From: Halopseudomonas maritima
GTDB taxonomy: Bacteria; Pseudomonadota; Gammaproteobacteria; Pseudomonadales; Pseudomonadaceae
Direction of reading: 5' to 3'
NCBI RefSeq assembly: GCF_021545785.1
Contig: NZ_CP079801.1
Coordinates: forward strand, 558,001 to 622,000
DNA length: 64,000 nucleotides
A program made the translations under genes and the position numbers. Under the pieces are notes generated by a model. That model was not told the origin of the DNA. It was given only the letters and a program-made list of their open reading frames with translations, and did no database searches. The first letter of the stretch is position 1. Each line of letters opens with the position of its first letter. Shown here piece by piece: positions 54,919 through 63,596 of the stretch.

Positions 54919-55737
54919 TCAGGCGGCGCTACCCTCCAGCGCGTCAGCCACCGGCTGCAGCGCGCTGGCCTCTGCCTCGTCCCAGCGATACAACTCGATC
55001 CGCCCGTCATGGTGCTCAATCAACGCCGTGCAGGATTCGACCCAATCACCACAGTTGAGGTAGTCGATGCCGTTTACCTCACGAATTTCAGCGTGGTGGA
55101 TATGCCCACAGACCACGCCCTCATAGCCTCGTTTGGCGCACTCATGGGCCAGCGCCTCTTCAAACTCGCTAATAAAGTTGACGGCTTTTTTGACTCGGTG
55201 CTTGAGATAGGCTGACAACGACCAGTAGCCGTAACCAAAACGCGAACGCCAGTGATTGAGCCAGCGGTTGAGTACCAGGCTGAACTCGTAGGCGTAGTCA
55301 CCCAGAAACGCCAGCCAGCGGTGGCAGCGCGTAATCACGTCAAACTGGTCACCGTGGATCACCAGCAGACGCCGACCATCCTGGCACTGGTGCACAGCCT
55401 CATCCACCAACTCGATATTGCCCAGCAGCAAGGTCGAATAACGGCGCAGGAATTCGTCATGATTGCCGGTGACATAGGTCACCCGCGTGCCACGCTTGCT
55501 CATGGTCAGCACGCGGCGCAGCACATTGGTATGCGCCTGCGGCCAATAAATGCCCTTGCGCAAGCGCCAGCCGTCGATAATATCGCCGACCAGATACAGC
55601 TGGTCGCAGTCATAGGATTTAAGAAAGGTTGCCAGCTTGTCGGCCTGACAGCCCCGCGTACCGAGGTGCAGGTCCGAAATCCACAGGGTTCTGACGCGCT
55701 GCTTGTGTTCTTTGGGCAAAGACACGGCGGTATTCAT
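54919..55737 (-). CDS. LpxH-like UDP-2,3-diacylglucosamine diphosphatase family metallophosphoesterase
   Basis: The 272-residue protein has the calcineurin-type motifs ISDLHLGTRG (D-x-H), VGDIIDGW, GNHDE, HGDQFD and GHIHHAEI. Length and the WxLRKGIYWPQ insert place it in the LpxH-related COG2908 group, often annotated as a second UDP-2,3-diacylglucosamine hydrolase; the physiological substrate is not certain. It faces cyaB from the other side of the repeat remnant and is divergent from the plpD-like gene. Confidence 0.82.
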   Translation of the reverse strand: MNTAVSLPKEHKQRVRTLWISDLHLGTRGCQADKLATFLKSYDCDQLYLVGDIIDGWRLRKGIYWPQAHTNVLRRVLTMSKRGTRVTYVTGNHDEFLRRYSTLLLGNIELVDEAVHQCQDGRRLLVIHGDQFDVITRCHRWLAFLGDYAYEFSLVLNRWLNHWRSRFGYGYWSLSAYLKHRVKKAVNFISEFEEALAHECAKRGYEGVVCGHIHHAEIREVNGIDYLNCGDWVESCTALIEHHDGRIELYRWDEAEASALQPVADALEGSAA

Positions 55738-55902
55738 GCGGCTGTCCTCCTTGAGACGTTAGGAAAACCGTACCCCCCCGTAGTGACTGCCGCATGGCAG
55801 AAAAATGACGGAAAGATGACCGCAGGAACCCGCCGCAGCACGGCGCTGCTTCATATACAATGGCGCCTTTGCCCATCGCCCTCCGCTGCCCGGACCTGCT
55901 TC

Positions 55903-58080
55903 ATGTTGAAACGCCTGCTGCCGCTGCTATTGCTGATCATCTCCGGCTGGACCCTTGCCGAGCCGCTACGCACCGGGTTGGTACTGTCCGGCGGAGGCGC
56001 CCGGGGCCTGGCCCACATTGGCGTACTCAAGCAGCTGGAAGAGATGAATATCCCTATCCATGCGATTGCCGGCACCAGCATGGGGGCGGTGATTGGCGGC
56101 CTCTACGCCGCAGGCTACAGTGCCGATGAGCTGGAGGCGCTGGCGCTGGAGCTGGACTGGCAGGAGACCCTGAGCGACACCCCGCAACGCGAAGCTATCC
56201 CTTTCCGCCGCAAGCAGGATGACCGTGATTTTCTGGTCAAGCAGCGCCTGACCTTCAAAGATGGCGAACTCAGCTTCCCGCTTGGCCTGCTGCAGGGGCA
56301 AAACATGGGCGTGGTGCTGGAAAGCCTGTTGGTGCACACCAACGAAATCGACAACTTTGACCGTCTGCCCATTCCCTTCCGCGCGGTGGCCACCGATATT
56401 GCCACCGGCGAGGCCGTGGTGTTCGACCACGGCCACCTACCGCTGGCGATTCGCGCCAGCCTGGCTCTGCCCGGTTTCTTTGCGCCGATTGAGGTCAACG
56501 GGCGGTTACTGGTGGACGGCGTGCTCAGCAAGAACGTGCCAATCGACGTGGCCCGCTCTATGGGCGTGGACCGGGTGATTGTGGTGGACATCGGCACGCC
56601 GCTCAAATCCGCTGGCGAGCTGACCTCGGTGCTCGACATCATGGACCAGACCACAACCCTGCTGACACGTGCCAACACCGAGCGTCAACTAGCCACCCTG
56701 ACCAGCGCCGACCTGCTATTGCAACCCGCGCTGGGCGATATGGGTTTCAGCAGCTTTGACGAGATCCATCAGGCCATCGACGCAGGCGCCAGCAGCCTGG
56801 CCAACGCCAACGGCGTGTTGGCATTTGTCGCACCACAAGGCAGCAACGCGGGCGGCAGTCTTGCCAGTATCCGGCCCCAGCGACAGGCGATCATTCACGC
56901 CATTGAGGTCGACAACAGCGGCAAGGTGGCCGACGAGGTGGTACTGGGCATGATTCGTCAGGAAATCGGCAAACCGCTCAACCTGTCACGCCTGCAGACC
57001 GACATGGGCACCATCTATGGCACCGACTATTTCAGCCGCGTCACCTACGAAGTGGTTCACGAAGAAGGCCGCAACACCCTGCTGGTACACACCGCTGGCC
57101 GCCGCACGGGCACCAACTACCTGCGCCTGGGCCTCAATCTGGTGGATGACTTTGAAGGCGACAGCCAGTACAACCTGGGTGCCAGCTTCCGAGTCAACGG
57201 TCTCAACCCGCTGGGCGCGGAATGGTTGACGCGCCTGCAGATCGGCTCGGATCAGGAGCTTTACACAGAGTTCTATCAACCACTGGACTACGGCTCGCGC
57301 TACTTTGTAGCCCCCTTCATCGATGCCGAAGCGCGTAACCTGGAGGTGATCGACGACAACGAGCCCGTCGTTGCCTACCGTCAGAAGCGCTATGGCGCGG
57401 GTTTGAATATCGGGCGCCAAATTGCCAACAGCGGCGAGGTGCGCTTCGGCCTGTCGCGCTACCGAGGCAACTCGCGGGTACGGATCGGCGACCCGGCACT
57501 ACCGTCCATCGACTTCGATGAAGCCTTCTACTCAATCGAGATTGACCGCGACACCCTGGATAACGTCAACTTCCCGCGCTCCGGCGATGAAGCGCTGATC
57601 AGCTGGCGGCAGTCCGAACCCACCCTGGGTGCGGACGAGCGCTACCAGCAGATCGAGCTGATGGCGAATAAAGCCTTTGGTGTGGGCCCGAACAGCTGGC
57701 AGATTGGCGCCTTTCTTGGCCGCACCGACAGCGACGTGAATGTGGCCCAGAGCAGTTTTGTACTCGGCGGACCCGGCTGGTTCTCCGGCTTCCGCCAGGA
57801 TGCGCTGGCCGGGCAAAACTATCAGCTGGGCCGTCTGGTCTACTATCGCCGGCTAACCCCCAGTTATCTCAACGCCGTCAGTTTGCCGCTCTACCTGGGC
57901 GCCAGCCTGGAATACGGCCGGGTTTACAACCGTGACGACACCGACTTTGACACCGGTTACTTCGGCGCCGGCAGCCTGCTGCTGGGCATGGACACCCTGC
58001 TCGGCCCGCTGTTCTTTGGGTTGGGTGCCAACGAGGAAGGCTATGAGGCGCTGTATATGAAGCTGGGGCAAACCTTCTGA
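55903..58080 (+). CDS. plpD: PlpD-type patatin autotransporter (type Vd secretion)
   Basis: The 725-residue protein has a signal peptide (MLKRLLPLLLLIISGWTLA) and a patatin domain (about 22-320). The domain carries oxyanion loop GGGARG (30-35), nucleophile Ser59 in GTSMG, and catalytic Asp205 in VDGV. A POTRA-like linker (about 335-400) and a C-terminal beta-barrel (about 410-725, ending in an aromatic Phe) follow. PlpD-family proteins export their own phospholipase. The frame is open far upstream, but the signal peptide fixes the ATG at 55903; no strong ribosome site precedes it. Confidence 0.92.
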   Translation: MLKRLLPLLLLIISGWTLAEPLRTGLVLSGGGARGLAHIGVLKQLEEMNIPIHAIAGTSMGAVIGGLYAAGYSADELEALALELDWQETLSDTPQREAIPFRRKQDDRDFLVKQRLTFKDGELSFPLGLLQGQNMGVVLESLLVHTNEIDNFDRLPIPFRAVATDIATGEAVVFDHGHLPLAIRASLALPGFFAPIEVNGRLLVDGVLSKNVPIDVARSMGVDRVIVVDIGTPLKSAGELTSVLDIMDQTTTLLTRANTERQLATLTSADLLLQPALGDMGFSSFDEIHQAIDAGASSLANANGVLAFVAPQGSNAGGSLASIRPQRQAIIHAIEVDNSGKVADEVVLGMIRQEIGKPLNLSRLQTDMGTIYGTDYFSRVTYEVVHEEGRNTLLVHTAGRRTGTNYLRLGLNLVDDFEGDSQYNLGASFRVNGLNPLGAEWLTRLQIGSDQELYTEFYQPLDYGSRYFVAPFIDAEARNLEVIDDNEPVVAYRQKRYGAGLNIGRQIANSGEVRFGLSRYRGNSRVRIGDPALPSIDFDEAFYSIEIDRDTLDNVNFPRSGDEALISWRQSEPTLGADERYQQIELMANKAFGVGPNSWQIGAFLGRTDSDVNVAQSSFVLGGPGWFSGFRQDALAGQNYQLGRLVYYRRLTPSYLNAVSLPLYLGASLEYGRVYNRDDTDFDTGYFGAGSLLLGMDTLLGPLFFGLGANEEGYEALYMKLGQTF

Positions 58081-58100
58081 GGTGGGCCTGACGGCGGCGG

Positions 58101-58125
58101 GGAGATCAGCTAGCCGCTGATCTCC
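58101..58125. terminator. Hairpin shared by the plpD-like and recQ gene ends
   Basis: GGAGATCAGC (58101-58110) pairs with GCTGATCTCC (58116-58125) around TAGCC. The recQ stop codon (58110-58112) lies inside the hairpin. There is no T-run, so strength is uncertain. Confidence 0.5.
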
Positions 58126-60236
58126 TGCACCAACGCCGCCCGGATGCAGTGCAGCACGCCCTCTTCAACCGGCTCCTCCAGCTCACGGGCCACGGTGCGC
58201 ACACCAGGCAGCTCGTCGCCATCGTGATTGAGGAAGTGATCCTGAATGCGCTCAAGCTGGGCCGGGCCGATATCAATGGCCTGTTCCAGTGACAGATTGC
58301 CCGTGCTGATGCCCTGCGCCAATTGGCCATAGACCTTGCGCAGCGGCTGGCCGAGCTGCGCGGCAGCCTGCTCGGCGGTCATGCCGGCCAGCACCAGCGC
58401 CAGCGCCTCGTGGGATTCACGCGCCTCGGTATCAGCCTGGGCACCCTCGGCCCCCAGCACCTGCAGAAAGTCTGCGCCGTAACGCTCCAACTTATGCGAG
58501 CCAACACCGCTGACCAGTGACATATCCTGCAGCGTGGTAGGTCGTTGACGCAGCATGTCGACCAGGGTGCTGTCCGGGAAGATCACATAGGGCGGCACGC
58601 CATGGGCGTCTGCCAGCTGCTTACGCCGCGCCCGCAACGCCTCCCACAGCTCGCGATCGGCGTCGGCAATCACCGGCTTGTTGCTGCTGCGACCGCCGCT
58701 GCTGGTTGGCTTGCTGACATCACGGCGCAACTGCAGGCTTTGCTCACCGCGCAACAGGGCGCGGCAGCTTTCGGCCAGGCGCAGGCTGCCATAGCCGTCC
58801 AGATCAATCTCTACCAGCGACCTGGCAATCAGTTGCCGGAACACCGAGCGCCACTCGTTCTCACCCAAGCCCTTGCCGATGCCCCAGGTCGACAGGTGCT
58901 GGTGCCCGGCGTTGCGAATCTTCTCGTTGTCACGACCTAGCAAGATGTCGATCAGATGACCAACGCCATAGCGCTGACCGCTGCGGTACACCGTGGACAG
59001 CGCCATCCGCGCGGCTTCGCTGCCATCCCAGGTATCGACTGGCTCAACACAGTTATCACAGTTACCGCAGGGCTCTGACAGGGTTTCACCAAAGTAGCCC
59101 AGCAAGGTCTGCCGACGACAGCTGGTCAGCTCGCACAACGCCAGCATGGCGTCGAGCTTGTGCCGCTCTATTCGTTTGTGGCGCTCATCGCCTTCGGAGC
59201 CGGCCATGATCTGGTTAAGCATCAGCACGTCCTGCAGGCCGTAGGCCATCCAGGCATCGGCAGGCAGGCCGTCGCGCCCTGCCCGGCCCGTCTCCTGGTA
59301 ATACGCCTCCACACTCTTGGGCAGGTCCAGGTGCGCGACAAAGCGCACGTTGGACTTGTCGATGCCCATGCCAAAGGCAATGGTCGCGACCATGATCAGC
59401 CCTTCCTCATTGAGAAAGCGCTTCTGGTGGGTTGCTCGCAGCTCTGCCGGCAGACCCGCGTGATAGGGCAGCGCCGGCCAACCCTGATCACACAGCCAGG
59501 CGGCGGTGTCTTCTACCTTGCGGCGCGAGAGGCAGTAGACAATCCCCGCGTTGCCCCGGTGCTCGCGCAAAAAGCCCTGCAACTGCTGGCGGGGTTTGTC
59601 CTTCGGGACGATGCGGTAAAAAATGTTCGGTCGATCGAAGCCGGAGACAAAGCAGGCGGCGTGTTCCAGCTTCAGGCGCTGCATCATTTCGCCACGGGTA
59701 CGCTCATCGGCGGTGGCGGTCAGCGCCATGCGCGGCACACCCGGAAACTGCTCGGCCAGCTGGCCCAACTGCAGGTATTCCGGACGGAAGTCATGCCCCC
59801 ACTGGGAGACGCAGTGCGCCTCGTCGATGGCGAACAGAGCGATCTCCAGCGACTGCAAGAAGGCGATGGTGCGCGGCTTGAGCAGACGCTCCGGCGCCAG
59901 ATAGAGAAACTCCAGCTCGCCGGCGCGCATCTGCCGAGCGATCTCGCGCTGAGCATCTTCACTGAGCGTGGAGTTGAGCGCGGCGGCGCGCAGGCCCAGT
60001 TCGTTGAGCGTGGCAACCTGATCGTCCATCAATGCAATCAGCGGTGACACCACCACTGTCAGCCCCTGACGCAGCAGCCCCGGCACCTGGTAGCACAGCG
60101 ACTTGCCGCCGCCAGTCGGCATCAGCACCAACGCATCGCCGCCACGGGCTACCTGATCGATGATATCGGCCTGCTGACCACGGAACTCACCGTAGCCAAA
60201 CACGTCTTTCAGTTGCTGCAGGGCTTGCTCGCGCAT
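58110..60236 (-). CDS. recQ: ATP-dependent DNA helicase RecQ
   Basis: The 708-residue helicase has Walker A MPTGGGKSLCYQ (39-50), IDEAHCVSQWGHDFRPEY, the RQC zinc Cys set (CELTSCRRQTLLGYF and CGNCDNC), and an HRDC domain (about 500-580: ELWEALRARRKQLADAHGVPPYVIF). About 100 extra residues after HRDC (MTAEQAAAQLGQPLRKVYGQLAQG) look like an added helix-turn-helix domain, present in some RecQ proteins but not in the E. coli one. It unwinds DNA at stalled forks and in RecF-type repair. Confidence 0.95.
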   Translation of the reverse strand: MREQALQQLKDVFGYGEFRGQQADIIDQVARGGDALVLMPTGGGKSLCYQVPGLLRQGLTVVVSPLIALMDDQVATLNELGLRAAALNSTLSEDAQREIARQMRAGELEFLYLAPERLLKPRTIAFLQSLEIALFAIDEAHCVSQWGHDFRPEYLQLGQLAEQFPGVPRMALTATADERTRGEMMQRLKLEHAACFVSGFDRPNIFYRIVPKDKPRQQLQGFLREHRGNAGIVYCLSRRKVEDTAAWLCDQGWPALPYHAGLPAELRATHQKRFLNEEGLIMVATIAFGMGIDKSNVRFVAHLDLPKSVEAYYQETGRAGRDGLPADAWMAYGLQDVLMLNQIMAGSEGDERHKRIERHKLDAMLALCELTSCRRQTLLGYFGETLSEPCGNCDNCVEPVDTWDGSEAARMALSTVYRSGQRYGVGHLIDILLGRDNEKIRNAGHQHLSTWGIGKGLGENEWRSVFRQLIARSLVEIDLDGYGSLRLAESCRALLRGEQSLQLRRDVSKPTSSGGRSSNKPVIADADRELWEALRARRKQLADAHGVPPYVIFPDSTLVDMLRQRPTTLQDMSLVSGVGSHKLERYGADFLQVLGAEGAQADTEARESHEALALVLAGMTAEQAAAQLGQPLRKVYGQLAQGISTGNLSLEQAIDIGPAQLERIQDHFLNHDGDELPGVRTVARELEEPVEEGVLHCIRAALVQEISG

Positions 60237-60345
60237 GGGTCTCCTTGCTCACGCCGGATGATTCAGCGGCCGCAGAGTATAACGTCTTTGGCAATTGGCC
60301 GGGGCATGCGTAAAATGCCGGGACAATTGATAGAGAGGTGTCCCC

Positions 60346-60936
60346 ATGTCCTTTACCGACCAGCTCCAGCGCCTGCAAGCATTCCTGGACGCCGACGACC
60401 TGCACGACGAAGCGCTGGACTACATGGCCGCCTGCGGCTATCTCACCGCCCTGGCGATCAGCCCCGAGGTGGTAGAGGACGCGGAAATGCTCGCCGAGCT
60501 GTTTGCCGAGACGCCCGATTATGCAGACGACGCGCAGCAGGCAGCCATTGAAGGCACGCTGCTGGAGCTCAAAACGCGCATCGCCCGTGAGCTGGCCAGC
60601 GACGAAGACCTGGAACTGCCGTGCGAGCTGACGCTGGGTGACGAGCCGGACTACTCCGACCTGCGCAGCTGGTGCATCGGCTTTATGGAAGGCGTTTTCC
60701 TACGCGAGGAAGCCTGGTTCAGCAATGATGAAGAGCTGGTCAGCGAGTTGTTGCTGCCCATCATGGTTGGCTCGGGGCTGTTTGCCGATCAGCCCGAATT
60801 TGCCGAAATCCATGAAGACGAAGACATGGTAGAGGATATGGCTGAGCACATTCCCCAGGTACTGACCCAACTCTTCCTGCTGTTCAACGCGCCAGAAGAG
60901 AAGCAGAAGCCGGCGCTGATCACCAAGCGCCGCTAA
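60346..60936 (+). CDS. YecA-family (UPF0149) protein
   Basis: The 196-residue acidic protein (MSFTDQLQRLQAFLDADDLH) has the UPF0149 layout: YMAACGYLTALAISPEVV, then SDLRSWCIGFMEGVFLREEAWF and an EDMVEDMAEHIPQ end. The function of this branch is unknown; it lacks the SEC-C zinc motif of full-length YecA. AGAGAGGTG precedes the ATG. It is convergent with the DsbA-like gene, six bases apart. Confidence 0.85.
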   Translation: MSFTDQLQRLQAFLDADDLHDEALDYMAACGYLTALAISPEVVEDAEMLAELFAETPDYADDAQQAAIEGTLLELKTRIARELASDEDLELPCELTLGDEPDYSDLRSWCIGFMEGVFLREEAWFSNDEELVSELLLPIMVGSGLFADQPEFAEIHEDEDMVEDMAEHIPQVLTQLFLLFNAPEEKQKPALITKRR

Positions 60937-60942
60937 CAAAGA

Positions 60943-61584
60943 TCAGGCGACCGACTGGCGGCCTTCCCCGGCCGCCAGCCAGCGCTCCAACAACGCCAGC
61001 ACATCCGCCTCCGGGCGATAGCCGGTACTCAGCAGCGCCAGCTGGCCGTCACGCTCGCCAAACAGAATCGGCAGCTCGGCCAACCCCAAGCCCTCGACCC
61101 ACTGCAAGTCCCGCTCCAGCCGCTCGGCACTGGCCGGGGCATCAAAGCGCTCGGCAAACACCCCGGCGTCGTATCCGGTTGCCTCGGCCACTGCGACCAG
61201 CACCGCCGTTTGCGTCACATCCTGCCCTGCCACATAAAACGCTTCTTGCAACGCCCGGGCGAAGGCCCAGCCAAGCGCCGGGTCAAGCTCACGCGCCACA
61301 ATCAGCGCACGGCTGGCGGGCCGGGTGTCGTAGACCAGGGTGGCGGGTAGCGCCTGCGGATCACCAAAGGGTTGGCCACTGAGGCTGGCGACCGCCTGCC
61401 AGTGCGCGGCCAGCGCCTGACGCGAGTGCTGATCCAGCGGCGCGCCATGGTTGGCGCGCAAGCTGGCGGGCATCAAATGCAAGTGCAGATCAGGCCAGCG
61501 CTGGCGGATACGATCAAGCAGCGGCGCCATCCCCCAGCACCAGGAACACATGGGGTCCATGACGTGGATAAGGCGCTGCTGCAT
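60943..61584 (-). CDS. DsbA/FrnE-like thioredoxin-fold oxidoreductase
   Basis: The 213-residue protein (MQQRLIHVMDPMCSWCWGMA) has the redox motif C13-S-W-C16 followed by a DsbA-type helical insertion and a cis-Pro region (LGLAELPILFGERDG). There is no signal peptide, so it is cytoplasmic, as in FrnE-like isomerases. The start at 61584 follows GGAG by eight bases. The frame runs further upstream into the MITE-like element, but that part is not coding. Confidence 0.85.
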   Translation of the reverse strand: MQQRLIHVMDPMCSWCWGMAPLLDRIRQRWPDLHLHLMPASLRANHGAPLDQHSRQALAAHWQAVASLSGQPFGDPQALPATLVYDTRPASRALIVARELDPALGWAFARALQEAFYVAGQDVTQTAVLVAVAEATGYDAGVFAERFDAPASAERLERDLQWVEGLGLAELPILFGERDGQLALLSTGYRPEADVLALLERWLAAGEGRQSVA

Positions 61585-61635
61585 CGGTGCATCTCCTGCG
61601 GTGGTCAGTCGTCCCGGTGGGCGTTGGGTGAGGCG

Positions 61636-61902
61636 AGGGTCTGTTGACGTTTCGTTCGCCCGCCTGCCGGAGGCCATTTTTTGGCCAGGCAAGGCGGAGG
61701 AAGCGCAGTGTAGTCGCTCTACATAAGCGACCGACAACGCAGCATGGCCAAAAAATGGCCCCGGCCCTGAGGGTTGCGCCTGTAAAGCCGCCACTCGGCG
61801 TCACTCGTCACTTATTTGGAGTGACCAAACTACGCTCCTCGCTCCTTGATTGGCGGCTTTACAGGCAGCAACAGGCTGGCGAACGAAACGTCAACAGACC
61901 CT
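61636..61902. mobile_element. MITE-like element with 25-base perfect terminal inverted repeats and no coding frame
   Basis: The left end AGGGTCTGTTGACGTTTCGT... (61636-61660) and the right end (61878-61902) are exact reverse complements over 25 bases. Inside are two further perfect inverted pairs: GGCCATTTTTTGGCC (61672-61686) with its complement at 61746-61760, and GCCTGTAAAGCCGCCA (61778-61793) with its complement at 61851-61866. Each pair contains a smaller hairpin (GTCGCT/AGCGAC; GTCACT/AGTGAC). The 267 bases have no gene. The right end carries TA at the outer flank and ends the trhO frame. A related end lies at 54855. Confidence 0.88.
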
Positions 61903-62821
61903 ACCTAGCGGGTTTGCCGATAGGATGCGGCTCGTTGCGGCGTTTGGCCAGTTCAATCTGCCGCTGACGTTCCTCGGCGCGCTGGCGGGTCTTCTCCGGC
62001 AAGCTGTCGTAGCAGTGCGGGCAGCTGATGCCCTCAGCGTACTGGCTTGACGCCTTGTCCTCAGCCGAGACCGGGTGGCGGCAAGCGTGGCACTGATCGA
62101 AGGAGCCCGGTGCCAGATCGTGCCGCACGGTCACGCGGTTATCGAACACAAAGCACTCGCCATTCCACATCGACTCTTCGGCCGGCACATCCTCAAAATA
62201 CTTGAGAATGCCGCCCTTGAGGTGAAACACCTCACCAAAGCCTTCCTCAAGCATATAGCTGGACGCCTTTTCGCAACGGATGCCGCCGGTACAAAACATT
62301 GCCACCTTTTTGTGACGTTTTGGGTCAAAGTGCTCGCGCACGTACTCGGGGAACTCACGAAAGGTCTTGGTTTGCGGGTCGATGGCACCCTCAAAGGTAC
62401 CAATTGACACCTCATAGTCGTTGCGGGTGTCGATCAGCAGTACCTCCGGGTCGCTGATCAGCGCATTCCAGTCCTTGGCGTCGACATAGGTGCCTACCTT
62501 GCGCGTTGGCGAGACACCCTCAACGCCCAGGGTGACGATTTCCTTCTTCAGCTTGACCTTGGTGCGGTAGAACGGAATCTCGTCGCAAAAGGACTCCTTG
62601 TACTCCAGATCACTCAGGCGGTCGTCACTGCGCAGCCAGTCCAGCACCGCTGCCATGCCCGCCTGGGGGCCGGCGATAGTGCCGTTGATGCCTTCTTCGG
62701 CCAGCAGCAGAGTGCCTTTCACGCCGTTGGCGGTCATCACGTCCAGCAGGGGCTGGCGCAGGGCTTGATAGTCATCCAGACGGACGAACTTGTAGAGTGC
62801 CACAACAACAATTGCAGACAT
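61901..62821 (-). CDS. trhO: tRNA uridine 5-oxyacetic acid hydroxylase TrhO (rhodanese domain)
   Basis: The 306-residue protein (MSAIVVVALYKFVRLDDYQA) has an N-terminal acylphosphatase-like domain and a rhodanese domain with C177-TGGIRC183. The C-terminal segment contains Cys-rich pairs (CHACRHP, CPHC). TrhO hydroxylates U34 of tRNAs by an O2-dependent route. The AAGAGG site precedes the ATG. The last codons (KPAR) run into TAG formed at the end of the MITE-like element, so its natural stop or tail may have been replaced. Confidence 0.93.
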   Translation of the reverse strand: MSAIVVVALYKFVRLDDYQALRQPLLDVMTANGVKGTLLLAEEGINGTIAGPQAGMAAVLDWLRSDDRLSDLEYKESFCDEIPFYRTKVKLKKEIVTLGVEGVSPTRKVGTYVDAKDWNALISDPEVLLIDTRNDYEVSIGTFEGAIDPQTKTFREFPEYVREHFDPKRHKKVAMFCTGGIRCEKASSYMLEEGFGEVFHLKGGILKYFEDVPAEESMWNGECFVFDNRVTVRHDLAPGSFDQCHACRHPVSAEDKASSQYAEGISCPHCYDSLPEKTRQRAEERQRQIELAKRRNEPHPIGKPAR

Positions 62822-63244
62822 GCATACCTCTTCTTCAGTGGGCGCCCGCGTAAAGGGCGTACCGTTGGGGGCGGCGATTCTAGCAAAAAATGGGGGGGTT
62901 CGAGAAATGGGGACGTTGTGGAGGCAAGGAAAGAAGCCCACTGGCTGGACGTTCCCACAAGCATGCTCAGCTAGACCTGACGATTGTGCCATTCGCCTGG
63001 TCAGCCTTTCGCCTTTACGGCGAGCCAAGGGGGGGCTGCTTGCCCAGCCCCCCTTAGCGATCCCCCGGGGCACCCGGCTACGCGGCCCTTCGGGTCCGCT
63101 GCGTTGCTCGCCCGCGTAAACGGGACTGGATTCCGTGCACACTCCACCCTAGCTGATCATTCCCACGCTCCGCGTGGGAATGTCTGTCAGGAGGCTCCGC
63201 GTCCGGCTAGAGTGATGGCAGAAGCTAAAATCAGGCCAAGCCCA
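62822..63244. other. Intergenic region with GC-rich hairpins between trhO and bolA
   Basis: This 423-base stretch holds a GC-rich hairpin (63028-63055, arms AAGGGGGGGCTG and CAGCCCCCCTT) without a T-run, and a REP-like hairpin at 63159-63181. No frame looks like a gene. The composition is strongly G/C skewed (several runs of six or more G or C). Confidence 0.6.
63159..63181. repeat. Short REP-like hairpin ATTCCCACGC/GCGTGGGAAT
   Basis: Ten-base arms around TCC form a perfect hairpin. As I recall, the motif CCCACGCTCCGCGTGGG recurs in many proteobacterial intergenic regions; I see one copy here. Confidence 0.7.
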
Positions 63245-63556
63245 TCAACCGCGCTTGCTGCCACCCAGACAATTGGGCGAGTCTGGCGCCTGTTGGCGTT
63301 GCTGCCATTCCTCTGCCGTGTAGGTGTGCAGCGCCAGGGCATGAATACGCTGCATCAGTTCACCTAGGGCGCGATACACCGCTTGGTGTCGTTTCACGGC
63401 GTTCAACCCGGCAAAATCCTCGCTGACGATGACCGCCTTGAAATGCGATTCCGAGCCCGGCGGCACGCTATGCATGTAGCTTTCGTTGATCAGTTCCAGA
63501 TGACTGGGCTGCAGCGCCTGCAGCGCTTGGTGCAGGGCTTCCTGGGTCGTCGACAT
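63245..63556 (-). CDS. bolA: BolA family protein
   Basis: The 103-residue protein has the BolA core LELINESYMHSVPPGSESHFKAVIVSEDFAGLNAVKRHQAVYRALGEL (about 21-68), with the conserved His and Ser of the family. BolA proteins bind CGFS glutaredoxins such as the GrxD encoded at 8.9 kb and act in iron-sulfur handling and morphology control. AGGAGA precedes the ATG at 63556. The 15 C-terminal residues are a variable tail. Confidence 0.9.
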   Translation of the reverse strand: MSTTQEALHQALQALQPSHLELINESYMHSVPPGSESHFKAVIVSEDFAGLNAVKRHQAVYRALGELMQRIHALALHTYTAEEWQQRQQAPDSPNCLGGSKRG

Positions 63557-63596
63557 GGCTGTCTCCTGTGGCGGTTTCACGGTCCGCTAGTCTAAC

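Noticed and set aside
55252..55902. N-terminal extension of the plpD-like frame
   Set aside because: It is antisense to the LpxH-like gene; a clear signal peptide begins at 55903.
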